Shown: positions 36,669-48,900 of the stretch, in pieces
How the letters are laid out: the number at the start of each line of letters is the position of its first letter
How positions within the stretch are numbered: the first letter of the stretch is position 1
Assembly (NCBI GenBank): GCA_030248135.1
Contig: JASANC010003243.1
Location: 62,001 to 126,000 of the forward strand
Direction of reading: 5' to 3'
Length of the DNA: 64,000 bases
DNA from: Theristus sp. LFF4_11
Taxonomy: Eukaryota; Nematoda; Chromadorea; Monhysterida; Xyalidae
Notes under the pieces: generated by a model
The model's input: the letters and a program-made list of their open reading frames with translations, nothing else
Told to the model about the DNA's origin: nothing
Database searches by the model: none
Made by a program: the position numbers and the translations under genes

Positions 36669-38510
36669 GTTGTTGTCAATTTGTTTCGGTGTCCATGAAA
36701 AATAAAAAAATTGTATTCAAATTCTATTCACAAATTAAACGGGAACCTAAGTAATCAACCACGCTGTGTGACAAAGGGTGGTGGCGAATAATTGTGAAAA
36801 TGTCATTTTGTTCCCGTACGGGGCTCTAAACATCCCCGTAATTGGGGTACAGCCCTAAAAATCGTTGAAACTGGTTGAAAACTGTAACTCTGCTGTTATT
36901 TGAGGTGATTAATTGTTAAACCATCATGACTATTAAATCAAACTTTAAAACTTGCAGTTCCTATTCCCAATAAAAAAATCATGATTTTTTTGTTTCTAAA
37001 GTCCATAATATAAGTTGAATATGGTTTTTCGAACTCCCTGATTGATTTAGCACAACTTTGATTTTTAAAATTAAAAAACAAAAAAACAAAAATGACGACT
37101 GACGAGGTAAAATATATAGGGCGTTCATTAAAGTTAACTTCACGCTCTGTATTGGTTTCTTCTTTATCCAGTTTGCTTGGTACCATTGCGGCCCGGAAAA
37201 CTTCGGCTCGAAGAGTTGCGGTTCGTTAAATTCCGATCAGAATATTTCCGCCCCGGACGATTCCGCCCCGGACGATTCCGGCCCGGTGAATGTTCCCCAG
37301 AACGACCAATATATTGCTGGGAGTTAGGAAGATTGATTTTTTCGCATTCCGCAATCAATTAACTCAATCGCAGATATAAGAAAGATTGCAAAACAAAAAT
37401 AAACTTCAGCCAAATCTAATCCCAAAACTAAGTAAAGTTGTTGTAGGCCTCCTAAGCTGAGCCTTTTATATAAAGGCTCTTCGGAAACCTGAGATTTTAA
37501 CAAATGTTGTGCCGTGGTTTGGTTGTGGTTATTTTTTGATTCAACAAAATGATACAGGTGGTTTACTATTGCTCGTGCTGGAAAAACATTTTCCGAGCCG
37601 GAATCGTCCGAGGCGCTGTTCTCCGGGCCGCAATTCTCTGGTACGCAATCATAGCAAGCGATATGGATAGCTGGAGCAAACTTTCCAGAATCCAAGCTGG
37701 AAAATTTTGGGGGGGGGGCCGCGAGGGGGCCATGTGACTTTGGGGCAGTACCGTGGGCGGGGGGTGGGGGGGGGTACACCCCCCCAGAGCACCCGAGACC
37801 GTCGGGTGGGGGGGGGGCGGGGGCCCGCCACCGTGCCACCCCCCCCTAAAACCGGGCACCCCCCCCCATCGTACCCCCCCCCTCGAAAATTTGGCCGACA
37901 CCCCCCCACCCCCCCATGAAATTTTGTCTGGCGGACACCCCCCCCCCCAAAATTTTCTGCACACCCTAAAATTTTTTTCGAAAATCATGATTTTTTGTCT
38001 ATAAAGTCCATAATATAAGCTGAATATATGATAACTTGACCATCTTCATTGTAATTTCAACGATTTTGCAGCAAAATTTAGCGTTTTTCCTTCAAAATTT
38101 AAGCGAAAAATTATCATGGGGGGGGTGGGGGGTGGACCCCCCCCACAGAAAATTTTGAAAAAATGCACCCCCCCATGGGCCCCCCCTGGGGGGGGGGTCC
38201 CACGTTACCATAGGTTGGACCCCCCCCTCACTTTTTGGTCGGCACCCCCCCCACGGTACCATACCCCCCCCCCCTCGAAATTTTTTTTGGGCCCACGGTA
38301 CTGCTTTGGGGGGGGGGCAGTCAAAATTTTGAAATTTGATAGATAGATAGCTAAAACGCTAAAAGGCTATAAAAACAGCAAAATAATGCTAAAAATACAC
38401 TAAAAATCAAGTATAAACGCGTATTTTATCTGAAATCAGCGAAATTTTCAAGAATTACGAGCAAAAATGGTCAATTTTGGTCAAAAATTGACTTATTTTA
38501 TGGCTTCGTC
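36533..38510. repeat. nested repeat block with G/C runs and inverted segments
   Basis: No gene. Related segments recur: TCATGATTTTTT...CCATAATATAAG occurs at about 36975-37020 and again at 37985-38025. GCGGCCCGGA...GGACGATTCCGG at 37188-37290 is partly the inverse of 37585-37640. GCAGTACCGTGGGC near 37743 is the inverse of 38290-38305. Long C and G runs fill 37708-37960 and 38116-38330. The arrangement looks like several elements inserted into one another. Proline- and glycine-rich frames here are artefacts of the runs. Confidence 0.65.
36638..36676 (+). repeat. (TTG)n microsatellite
   Basis: About 13 TTG/GTT units with one TCG interruption. Confidence 0.9.
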
Positions 38511-38636
38511 GAAGACAAAAATTTTCAGATAGATAGCTGGCTGAAAATTTTTTTCAGATAGATAATAGCTGAGCCGAAAAAACTTGTTTGATAGTGACAG
38601 ATTCGAAAATTTTTCGGGGGGCCGCCGCCGCCCCCA
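38511..38636 (+). repeat. G/C-run dispersed repeat, copy b
   Basis: The second copy of the segment at 3457-3600, in the same orientation, ending in GGGGGGCCGCC. It abuts the hAT transposase remnant. Confidence 0.75.
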
Positions 38637-38639
38637 GTA

Positions 38640-39192
38640 GCGAAAGCGGGACCGTTGATCCGCGATTCAAGAAAACTGCAGTCGTCTTCGAAAATGAAGG
38701 CGCGATTCGTTGTGAACTACTTCACATTGCAAAGAAAATCTTGAAACGACCGGCGACGCCCACAAACTGCGAGGATACATCCGAGATCGCGAACAACGAC
38801 GATGACGAAAGTGAACGCGAGCCCGAACCAAAAAAGAAATTGACTGGCCGCTGCGGAGGCATCGAGTTTCACGCTGCGCGACCGCGCAACCCGTCAGACG
38901 AAAACAGTCTCGAAGACGAACTGCGCGGCGAAATGAATCTGTACGAGTCGGATGATTTTATCGACGAACCGGACAAAAGTGATCTAGTCTTCTAGTGCTG
39001 GACTTCTGGCGGTTGAACTCGTCGAAATACCCCAAACTATCGATAATCGCGCGCAGATACCTGGCATTGCCACTAACAAGCGTGGCAAGCGAACGAATGT
39101 TCTCTGAAGCCAGGCAGGTGTTTGTGTACAGCCGATCTCGTCACGAACGCCGAAAAGATAATGTTTCTGAATGGAGTGTTGCCTGCACTTGA
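38640..39192 (+). pseudogene. hAT transposase C-terminal remnant (frameshifted)
   Basis: Two overlapping frames read into each other. The first runs to a TAG at 38993-38995 and is acidic (DDDESEREPEPKKK). The second, shifted, carries the hAT dimerisation (hATC) signature: LDFWRLN..KYPKLS..ARRYLALPLTSVASERMFSEA, ending at 39192. Only the last ~185 residues of a transposase that should be 600 or more are present, and the zinc finger and RNase H-like core are missing. The frameshift near 38990 and the loss of the 5' part make it a pseudogene. It could alternatively be the last exons of a domesticated hAT gene, but no upstream coding sequence is visible. Confidence 0.85.
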
Positions 39193-39487
39193 TTATGCCT
39201 ATCCGATGTGAATTTTGTCAGTTGTTGTTATTGTAATTTTTGGTTGATTCACGTGCTGTGTTTTGCTGACTTTGTTTCTGTGTCTGTGCTGTTTAATGCT
39301 TAAAATGTGATGCAGAAGCGACGAAATGTGCGTGGATGTTTTTTAGACATAAAAAAGGCCATTCCGGATTCCGGCAATTTTTGCCGGATCCGGCCCGGCC
39401 GGAATAGGCTTTTTCCGGATCCGGCCCGGATTCCGGCAAATTTGCCGGTTCCATCCCTGGCTCCAGCTATCTATATCGGCCCCCACC
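39193..39487. other. G/C-rich palindromic low-complexity stretch
   Basis: Contains a dense cluster of CCGGATTCCGGC and GCCGGATCCGGC motifs at 39364-39455 that can form hairpins. No gene. Confidence 0.6.
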
Positions 39488-40494
39488 TAGGGTTAGGGGA
39501 AAAAAATCCGGATTTTTTTTTTAAATTTTTTTACAAGTTAGGTTTGTTCGAAGCGTCTCGTCGAGCTGAGTTCATCTAGACTATTTTCAGAACGATCCGG
39601 AAAACTATAAGAGCGAAAATCGTGTTTTATTGAAATTATGTCCATTTCATAGAGGGAAAGTTGCATTTTCAACAGTAAAACAGGACAATTTTCGACGTGT
39701 ACTTGAATATTGAACCGTTCTTAGTTGTTCCTCTTTAGAAAATTACCAAAATTTGACTGTGTTCAAAAATTCCTGTTTGCTGTAGCTAAGTCGGCAACCC
39801 CTGTCGACCCGGTCGCCCCCCCCCCCAAGACACTTACTTTCAGGTTCAACCAGCTATGCTATCTGCCACATGGCGAGAGCCCACTCTTCAAATCATCGTA
39901 TCGAAAACACGTACCATGATTTCGCGATCACGTTGCGGGAAACTGACAGACGCAAGTTTAACACGTTAGTTTAGCTCAGCACACAAGTTTTAACATGTGG
40001 CCATGTTATCGGGTATCTGAAAAACGGTCGTGTGATGTGGTATTAACCAACATCCCCGCTCCAATTGTTTAACAATATATCGCACAACTCCATTGTAGAC
40101 CTATAACGTACGCCAATCAACAAGATATCATGTTCATCTCATGGCCTACCGACTGAAAAAACATGTTCTAAGTTGCAAGAAAACGATTTCTGAAACGATA
40201 TTTCAATTCAGTTAAGTCATTTCAACGCTAAAAATTGACTCTAGAAGTCATCCAAATCGAAAAACATGGAGTACGTCGGTCAAAATGACCAAATAATGAC
40301 ATGTACCTAAGCACACAAAGAAGTTGGGAAGAAAATTTGGTTTGAACTTTCAAAAAATTATGCCATAAATGGAATTTTCAGAGCAAAGTAGAAGAAAAAT
40401 TTTTCAAATTTTTTTTTAAGTTTAAAAAAAAATTCAAATTTAAAAAAAAACGAAAAAAAAATAAAAAATTTTTTTTTCAAAGCCTTTAACCCTA
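39488..40494 (+). mobile_element. hAT-type MITE, copy 1, with perfect 8-bp target duplication
   Basis: A 1007-bp non-coding element. The left end is TAGGGTTAGGGG and the right end is its inverse (CCTTTAACCCTA). The 8 bases CCCCCACC stand directly on both sides (39480-39487 and 40495-40502), a perfect target-site duplication of the length made by hAT transposases. A second copy in the opposite orientation is at 50547-51523 and is very similar along its whole length. The insertion site lies in a C-run repeat. Confidence 0.93.
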
Positions 40495-42937
40495 CCCCCA
40501 CCCCAACCCCTCGGCTCTGGAACAACTATGATGGTAACGGTTTGGAAAAGGGGTAATTGAGGTCACCAAAACAAAATCTCCAAAGTTCCGCCATACGGGA
40601 GTCATTCCGGAGGCGCTTGCATATCATATGTGGTTCTTCGAACTGGGGTTGGCACAGGAAAAAAACCGGTTTCTTTTCCGTTTTAAAACTGTTTTTTTCC
40701 AGTTTTTTCCTGAAAAAAAGAACCGGTTTTTTACCTTAAAAATTTTGAAACTTCGTGGTCAAAAATCACAATTCTTCGTTTGACTGATAAAATGTAAAAT
40801 TATATTTTTGAAAAAACGGTGCAGCGAACTGTGTCGAACTGAACTGGTGAAGCATCATTTTGCAGAAGTTTTTGTGGCAAGGGTCAAGTGAAATACGATG
40901 AAGACAAGGTGACTGCTAAACTAAGTGCATATGCAGACTGACTGACGATGCTGTAGAATTGCAAAGGGTAACTGATGAAATGTTATTTTTCGAACGCAAT
41001 CCGCTACCGGTTTCACTTTGCAGTTCTGCAAATCTCGCCCCGTAATCGGGGTCAGCTATCCGGTCTCCTTGCAACCGTCTCTCATCGCTCCCCACACCTA
41101 CACGGTCACTGCCCAGTCTTTGTTTTCAATTTATTGAACGTGCTGCCCTGGAAACCAATAAAAGCAAAATTGGTTTGATTTGAAACAAAAAATTGGGTAG
41201 CATTGGGTGGCAAAAATAGCAAATTGGGTCGGTTGTATGCCCGAAAACAGCATTTTACGCTGCTCAAAATCACTAATTTTGATGTATTTCCTAGTTTGAG
41301 TTCAAGATGCCTAGTTCTGGAAAGTTTAGGAGCTGGGAAGCATTCGGTTTTTTATGGTTTTAAAACGTTTTAAAACGAAAAAAACCGTTTTTTTTCCTGG
41401 CAACATAAAAAACCGGTTTTTTACCAACCCTACTTCGAACTCCCTGATTGATTTAGCGCAACTTTGATTTTTGAAATTTTTTTAAACTTAAAAAACAAAA
41501 CAAAAATGACGATTTTTGGTTTTTTTAACAACCCTAGTACTGAAACTGAACCCCCTGAACCCGAGTCTCGATCACTCTCAAACCCGACCCGAATCAACTG
41601 CGTTGAAGTTAAAGACAGTGATACCTATACGTAGAACGTTGAACGTAGAACGGACCCGGATGTGATCTGTAATTTCAAAAAGAAAGAATGCAGTTGCCGA
41701 ACAGTCCCAGTGGGAGCGATGCGAAACGTTCAGGAAAGGTTATCAGGTGAGAAGAAGAGGGTGAGGAAGGAGACAGTAGGAAGGAAATAAAGCCGGGTTT
41801 CTTTGCCAATGCCAACTCAACGTCAACTTGCTTTTTTGCGTGTTGATGGCAGCGCTGGAAAGATCGAATCTAAACTTGACGTTTTGGAGTGCATGAGCAT
41901 ACAGAGTGAGAACAAAGTTTGTTTTCAGGTATAAGCCGGTTGACCCGGGCTCAACACCGGAAGATCCAACGCCGGAATATATGAACGTGCTTGGCATGAT
42001 ATTCAGCATGTGTGGCTTGATGATGCGGGTCAGTAAGCAACATGCATAACATTTTGTTTTATTTTTGCCAGTGAAATTCTGTTTGGATACGATTTCTTCC
42101 AAATTTCTTATTGCCTTGCCATCGAAAATTGTAAATCACCTTTTGATAGTTTTGAATTTCGTTTATTTGCAGATGAAATGGTGCGCGTGGGTAGCGTTGT
42201 TTTGCTCGTGTATCAGCTTTGCAAACGGGCGCACGAACGACGACGCAAAACAAGTGCTCAGTAGTTTCATGTGCGTTTGAGTGTTTTTGTTCTGTTGTTC
42301 ACTGATTTTCATTTTTGATCTGTCTCCCTCCAGTCAATCTTTTCGTCTTCTATTTTTCGATTTGTGTTTTACAGGCTTTCAATTTCTGCGGTCGTTATGT
42401 GCTACCTGCAGAATCCACAGCCGATTGTGCCGTTGTGGTCGTCGCTAACGTGATTCTATTTTTGCATTTTTGCATACCCTTTCCACATTTATTTATACTA
42501 TTTTATTATATCAGTGGTTTGGTATTGTAGTATAACTATACACAATATTATTCAGTGGTTTTTGATTATGTAGCTTTGTTTTTGCCTTGTATTTTTGTCA
42601 ACAGTCTACAGTAAGACACTAGTTGTAGTTTTATCACATTCTGGTAGAAATCAGTGGCTGAATCTGAATAAACGTATACCCGGACTTGCAGTCTCGTTTC
42701 TGAACTGCTGTGCAATAGCTGACCACGTCTCTGATTTCGTGGCGTTTGTATTTATTGATATATTGCAATATTTATTCATTGATATATAACAATATTAGAT
42801 TCTTGCACACCATCTAACATCTTTTAGGTTTTCTCAACATTCTTACGCTCGCACAGTGTTCGCAGAAAACAAAAACTTGCCCGACTTTAAAATTTCGTTT
42901 GCGATTCCGTCAGCACAGTGACTGCACTCCGGTGCAC
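40495..42937. other. repeat-derived intergenic DNA upstream of UBE2O-like gene
   Basis: No gene supported. About 40637-40740 and 41340-41432 carry AACCGGTTTTTT-type segments facing each other, with GGGTTGG near the left edge and CCAACCC near the right. This is a possible decayed inverted-repeat element of about 790 bp. Positions 41435-41512 repeat 37029-37095 (TCGAACTCCCTGATTGATTT...). The remainder to 42937 is AT-rich and presumably includes the UBE2O-like promoter. Confidence 0.5.
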
Positions 42938-45900
42938 ATGGGCGCCAAGATGTCTTCAACGACAAAGTCGACCAGTCAGCAAACCGACGATGCCATTCCG
43001 ATTGAAGGCGAATCGTCAGCAGCTTCCAACAAAGACAACGAAGCAGTGGAACAGTCGCTGAAATGGGGCGACGTCGTTGTGGATCCGGTGAAGGCGTGGC
43101 CTTGGCTTGGTGTTGTGTCACGACTGCCAGTCACGTTTGGGGGCAGCCGGCTGGCACCGGGCGTCTGTGGCAGATGTGGGCGACCGCTGTGGGAGACCGA
43201 GTACGATGAGCATTATGATGTGCGTTTTTGGTGTGCTGTGTGATTTGATTGATTGAATTGAGCAATTTGGCGGTCAGCGATTCCGGATTGGTTGTTGTTT
43301 GTTGCCACCACTGCGGAAAGGTGTTGCACCCGTTTAGCGTCAACCAGGCTGCACGTTAGCAATGTATTTTGGCCAACAAGGCTCGCTCGGACGCTGGTGC
43401 AAGATTGGCCCGTGCCGATAAGTTGTTGAATTTGGCGATCGCTGAACTGGTTCGCAACTGATGGTTGTTGTTAATTGCCGCCGAAAGGTGGCGCACCCGG
43501 TTTACCAGCAGCCAGGCAGCACATGAGGCGAAATGTTTTTTGTCCAGCTTCGCAACGCTCAGGCAAGCCGCGCGGCGTTGTGTAATTGTTATGCTTGGCC
43601 TGTTGTGCAAGTGTTGATAGTGAAAGCCACTTCTCATGGTGAATTCGTCATTCAGGACGAAGCGTGGTGTTCCTGCGACGAGTACGAGGAGACATCAACG
43701 CAGGATGATGACGAAGATGGTGAGCGATGCTCGTTGGAGGACATGCTCGTTGACTGTGCGCAGTCGGTGGCGGCGAAGCAGTGTGCGACAGCAAACAACG
43801 CTCAAGACGAGCAGAGCATCGACGTTGAAATGGACACAAACGACGACCAAGGAGACACTGCTGCAGTGGTGAGCACCGCAGTGCAGCAGAACAGCAAACG
43901 TGCAACGGATGGGGGCAAGCAGCACCAAGCGACCGGCAACACCACCCATTCGCATCAATCGAACAGCGCTAAACGCGAGCAAGCGACCAACACGAGTGAT
44001 GACGACCAAAACCCGTCAATGCTCCAAGTCACCTGGCATCCGAACATGTCGACTGGCGTCATTGACATGTCACAGTCGGTTGGTTGGTGTTTACGTTTGA
44101 ACACCAAACAGCTGTACCAAACCAGACAGCTAAACGGCAGGCAGGTGAATTTGCCTGGTTTCGGTGTTTGTGTCCGAAAAATTGAACACAGCTATTTATT
44201 ATTATCAATTTGTTTTGTTCTGCGACTCAATGGGTGGGGTGTGCAGACGAGAAAAGAAACGTTTCAATCTTTATGTGGCAATTCAAAGTCGCCTAAGTGA
44301 CTCGACCCTTTTCGGATCACTGCCAATTTTGAATTCCTGCGTCATGTATGAAACTGAACTGTTTACCTAGTTATGCGCGCACTGAGTCTCGGGAGCGAAA
44401 AAAGATCATACAATGTAGCAGTAAACGCACCCAACCGAGCGCAGCCTACTCCAATGTTAGATTTTTTTGAAGAACCATCGTTTTTGATGGGAGCAATGCA
44501 AACTCCTGTTCAGGGTTGGACGAGCGACCAGCTGCCCATCAAGATCGGTCACTTTGCGTCGAGTCACATGCACACTGGTCAAAGTGTGCAGCTGAAAAGC
44601 GCCGACAGCGCGGACTGCCGCATCGGCATCGTCAAGGCGATGCAACAACGACTCGCTGGCTTTGTGCTGCCCGACTTTGAGCACGTGATCAGCGACATCA
44701 CCGACTCCGATCGTGTGCTGCCGCTGCAGGTGAAAGCAAACAGCACTGTTTTGCTGCACTTCCATGTTTGTATCCAAATATACAGTTGAAGCAATGTTAA
44801 TCAGCTTATTGGTAGCTTTTGAATTGGGCTCACACTGATTGGTGCTGCAGTCAATCTCAGCTCTGCATGCCAGAGATGCCACCAGGCACGCATTGCAGAA
44901 GTTTCACAGTTCGACTGTATCTGTGTAGTTTTATAATCCTATCCAATCCATAAACAGCAAGTGCAGTTGTCCGTTGTCCACTTATGAGGATGCTTATTCA
45001 ACGTTTCGTTTGTTGCTGTCTTGTTTCAGGACTTTGACAATTACGGCTGGATGAACTACTTGATCGCAGTGAACGACGGCTGGGTGGGCGTGCCCTACGG
45101 CGTGTTCTATGAAGCGAAGCTGAAAACCACGGATGCCGTTGGCGAATTCGAGTAAGCTAAGCGGTCTATTATTTAGTGTCAAAGCGACACACGAATATTC
45201 GATTTCAGATTGTTGCTGGTGAACTGAAAATGATTTGTTTGAAATTTGGGCCATTTTTCTTGTCAGATTCACCGTTCGAAGCGACCAGATGGAGTCGAGG
45301 AGTGCATTCCGCAATTTGCAGCATGAAAATGTGAGCACCGCGCTGTTTTGTGTTTTCGGCAGTTTCTCATAGTCACAGGCTGCAGTGCATTGCATTTCAA
45401 GATGATCGCATCCGACCACAGGGTGATGACGATCGCGCATACACCAGCTGCGTGACAGTTCAGATGCAGCCGATCAGTCGGTCGACGGTTTGCTATGTTT
45501 TGCAGAGTGCATCGTTTTGCAGGCGGCCACCGCAGGCAGCTTTGGTGTGAGCTCACTGTACCCGGGCATGCAGGTCGCGTGCTCGTCTCAGGTGCTTCGC
45601 GGGGCCACCTGGCTCACGGACGATGGCGAACCACCGAACGAGTTGTTGTTGCGCGCGAACATCCACGCTAACGGCACGTTTTTCTGCAGTTTTCCTTTTC
45701 GTGCCGGCTACACCAGCTGACAGGTACTGTCGGGTTGGCTAATTTGTGGTGTCTGCTGATTGATTGAATACGCTACACATTCACGTGATTGTGGTGCATG
45801 CATTCTGAATGGAGGCGTGCCAATGCATGCAACACAATGCACGTGTGTGCGTTGCGTAACCAACCAATCAACTAATACTACAAATTAGCCAAATGCTGAA

Positions 45901-48900
45901 GAATAGTGAGACAAATGCAGTATTCTTTCAGACGAACAAAAGCCAGTAGACAGCGAGCCATCGCCGACACGAAAGCTGTCCGTTTTCTCCGCGGGCGGTC
46001 TGAACATTGCAGCGGCCGATGTTGACCACCCGGGCGACACATATCACAAGTCTCCGGGCCCGGTGCAACTGGTCGCAAACGTCACGATCGAAAGCGCACT
46101 GTTGCCAATCGAAGACCCCATCGATTCAAAGCCGAATGCTGCAGGTCCGTTCAAAACGCCACACAAGGCGCCTCGCATGTGCTTGAAAAGTGCGCCGAAA
46201 AGGTCACCCGGAACATATCCGTTCACGGCGACCGTCATAGATGTGAGTAATGTGTTTTTTTACGAGTTTATGTTAGATTTGGTTGCTTTTCAGTGGAAAC
46301 GTAATCGTATCATTTGCCGCAAACGTATTAGCTCTATTAAAAAATCATCATCAAACTACAGGTGTACTGTAATTTACAGGCAATGATTGACTGCTTTTGA
46401 ATTCTGTTCAGTGTTCACTGATTGGTTGGTACGAATTAGCTTAATCACCGATCAGCGCGCATAACGATTCCATTTGTCTTACAGATTCGCTGTACTTTAT
46501 TGATGTATCTTTGAACATTATTTCAAGATTGAATTTTGTGGATTGGAGATTGAGCTTCAAGACTGACATTGGGGGTGTTTCAAGTTCTTCAGCCCATCAC
46601 CCTTATCAGCTTTCAGATCCAACCGTTCAGCATGGACATTGAATGGCGATATCGATTGAGTCGTGTTCACTGTGACGACCGACGCGCCAGTGGCTCTCCG
46701 TTTGACGAGCCGGATGTGCGCCACCTTGATCAGGCACAATTGAAAAGACCGTCAGTGACTTTGAGTTTGCATACACTTCTATTTCGTTTGACCAGGAACC
46801 TACAGCCAAAGGTTTCATGGGTTTCATAGGCAATCAGCTAATTGGCTAAGTTTGAACAGGGCGTGCTTTTGTTTCAAAAAACCGGTTTTATTTCGTATGC
46901 CAATGCCAACCACACAACCAGCCAATCAGCGTATCAGCCTCAAATGCCAGAATATACAAAGTGCCCATGTGTTAGAGTTTGACCAGAGTCGCGGTGATTG
47001 GTTGTTTTTGATGGCCATTATTCACCACGATGATCGTTTTGCGTTGCAGTATCGTTGCACATTTTGCAGCCACCAGTATTTGCATTACCGGGCACCGTCG
47101 TTCGTGGCAGGCAGCAGTCGCCACGCAGGCACTGTGTTCCAGTACGTGCTCGCTGACAACGAGACCGTGTGGACACGCGAGCAGTGGAGACGTCACATCG
47201 TGCAACAGCACAACGCTCAACGAAACTCGCACGATTATGGTTGGCTGCATTTGCGGAAGCTTTCAACTGAACTTTGGTGTGGGCGAGGGGTTTAGTCACT
47301 CATTTTTTAAAATCATGTCAAATGGCAATATGCGGAACTGCGAAAATCGCTTACGTCCACGTTCAGCATTATGATTGGCTTTATCTAATCTGGGATCGCG
47401 GGATAAATTCAAAATAAATGCAGCCAATCAGCTGAATCTGATTTCTATTCACCAAGTTTCTCAAATGAAAAGTGTAACGAACACCTAGGGCTGTTGATGG
47501 AAGCAATCAAAAATTGTCTGTTGTACAAATCACCGCTAGAAGAACGCAATGAGTTTGTGTGTGTGAGTGTGGCACCACTCAGCATCAGCAGTTTAGCAAT
47601 GGTTTTCCAGTGGAGCCGGCAAGACGAGTGCGCGCGCACGCATTCCGCAGCAACTCGCCCGTGTATCTCTACCTGGTGCAGTGGTGTGCCGCGGTGGACG
47701 TTCTCTGGGAGGACGGCCATTGGCAGCGTTCGATTGCGAGCAACGAGCTCGTCCATGCCAGCTGTCACAATCACGCGTCAGACGGCGGCTGTCGCGACTT
47801 CTTCCCGGGCATGTACGCCGCGTGGGACACGGCGAAACCGACGGCCATTTGTTTGGACGGCGATCGCAACACTGGCGGTGCGAGCAACGATGATGCTGGT
47901 GATGCTGCTGGCTGGAGACATTGGGCGGGACTGGTGCTCTCGGCCAACAACGCACAGCGCTGTGCTACGGTCAGTTGCGGGTGGCAGCTGTACGCTGAGA
48001 TTGGCTGAAATACTCGATCACGGAGAAACGAGGAATTGTTGTGTTTGCGAGCACGGTCCGTAGTAAGGTGGACACGTTCGGGGGGTCAACACTTGTTCAA
48101 ATTCAAGGTTTATCAGCATTCACGTTTCGCATCATCCAAACAGATTCGCTGGCTCGAACCGACCGGCAACCCCGCCGAGCCACCGGTTGACCACGGTGTA
48201 ATGGACGTCAGCTACTACGACATCAAGCAACACCCAGAGTTCAACTACTCCTCTGGCACGTTGGTGCAACGGATCACTGGCGAGATCGTTCGTAGTGCTG
48301 ACAAGTCGACGTTGAACGTTGGCTTTGTGCGCATGAAACTCGCTGACGGACGTGTGCTCGTGCGCTGGCACGCTGCTGAGCACGATCAGACCGTGCAGCC
48401 GTACTCGATTGTGAGACTGCGTTATGCGGTTGGTGGAGCAATGTGCAGTGGACACTGTTGGCGTAACAAGGATTGCTTTTCCCCTGAACTTGTACTGGAA
48501 CTTTGCTTGAGACAGTCACAGTAGGAAGGCGTGACATGTCATCGCAATTCACAGATAACTCCAAATCATCTATCATTTACTTTATCAGTCTGTGCAGCAC
48601 GAATGTTTTGGTGGTGCACATTGCAATATTGCAATCCATCATGAGTGAGCAGTCAAACATACCCGATTTGTGCGTCGTTGGCATTTGAGTCTGGCGTGGC
48701 GACTGGCAGCATCTACGTAATTCTACCAATTAGTGACCACCACTGAGCAGCAGCGAATCAGCGGACTGCGCGTTGTGTACAGTTTCAGCCTTCAGTATGC
48801 GGTTGCACCAACAGCCCCTGCTTGCAGCATTACCACGGCGACGACGGCCAGTGTTGCTCGCCGTGCGACTCGATCGCCGACTCCCTCCCAGCGCTGTACT

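Noticed and set aside
37566..38346. Several glycine/proline-rich frames on both strands
   Set aside because: They arise from long G and C runs in repeats, appear on both strands at once and have no conserved domain.
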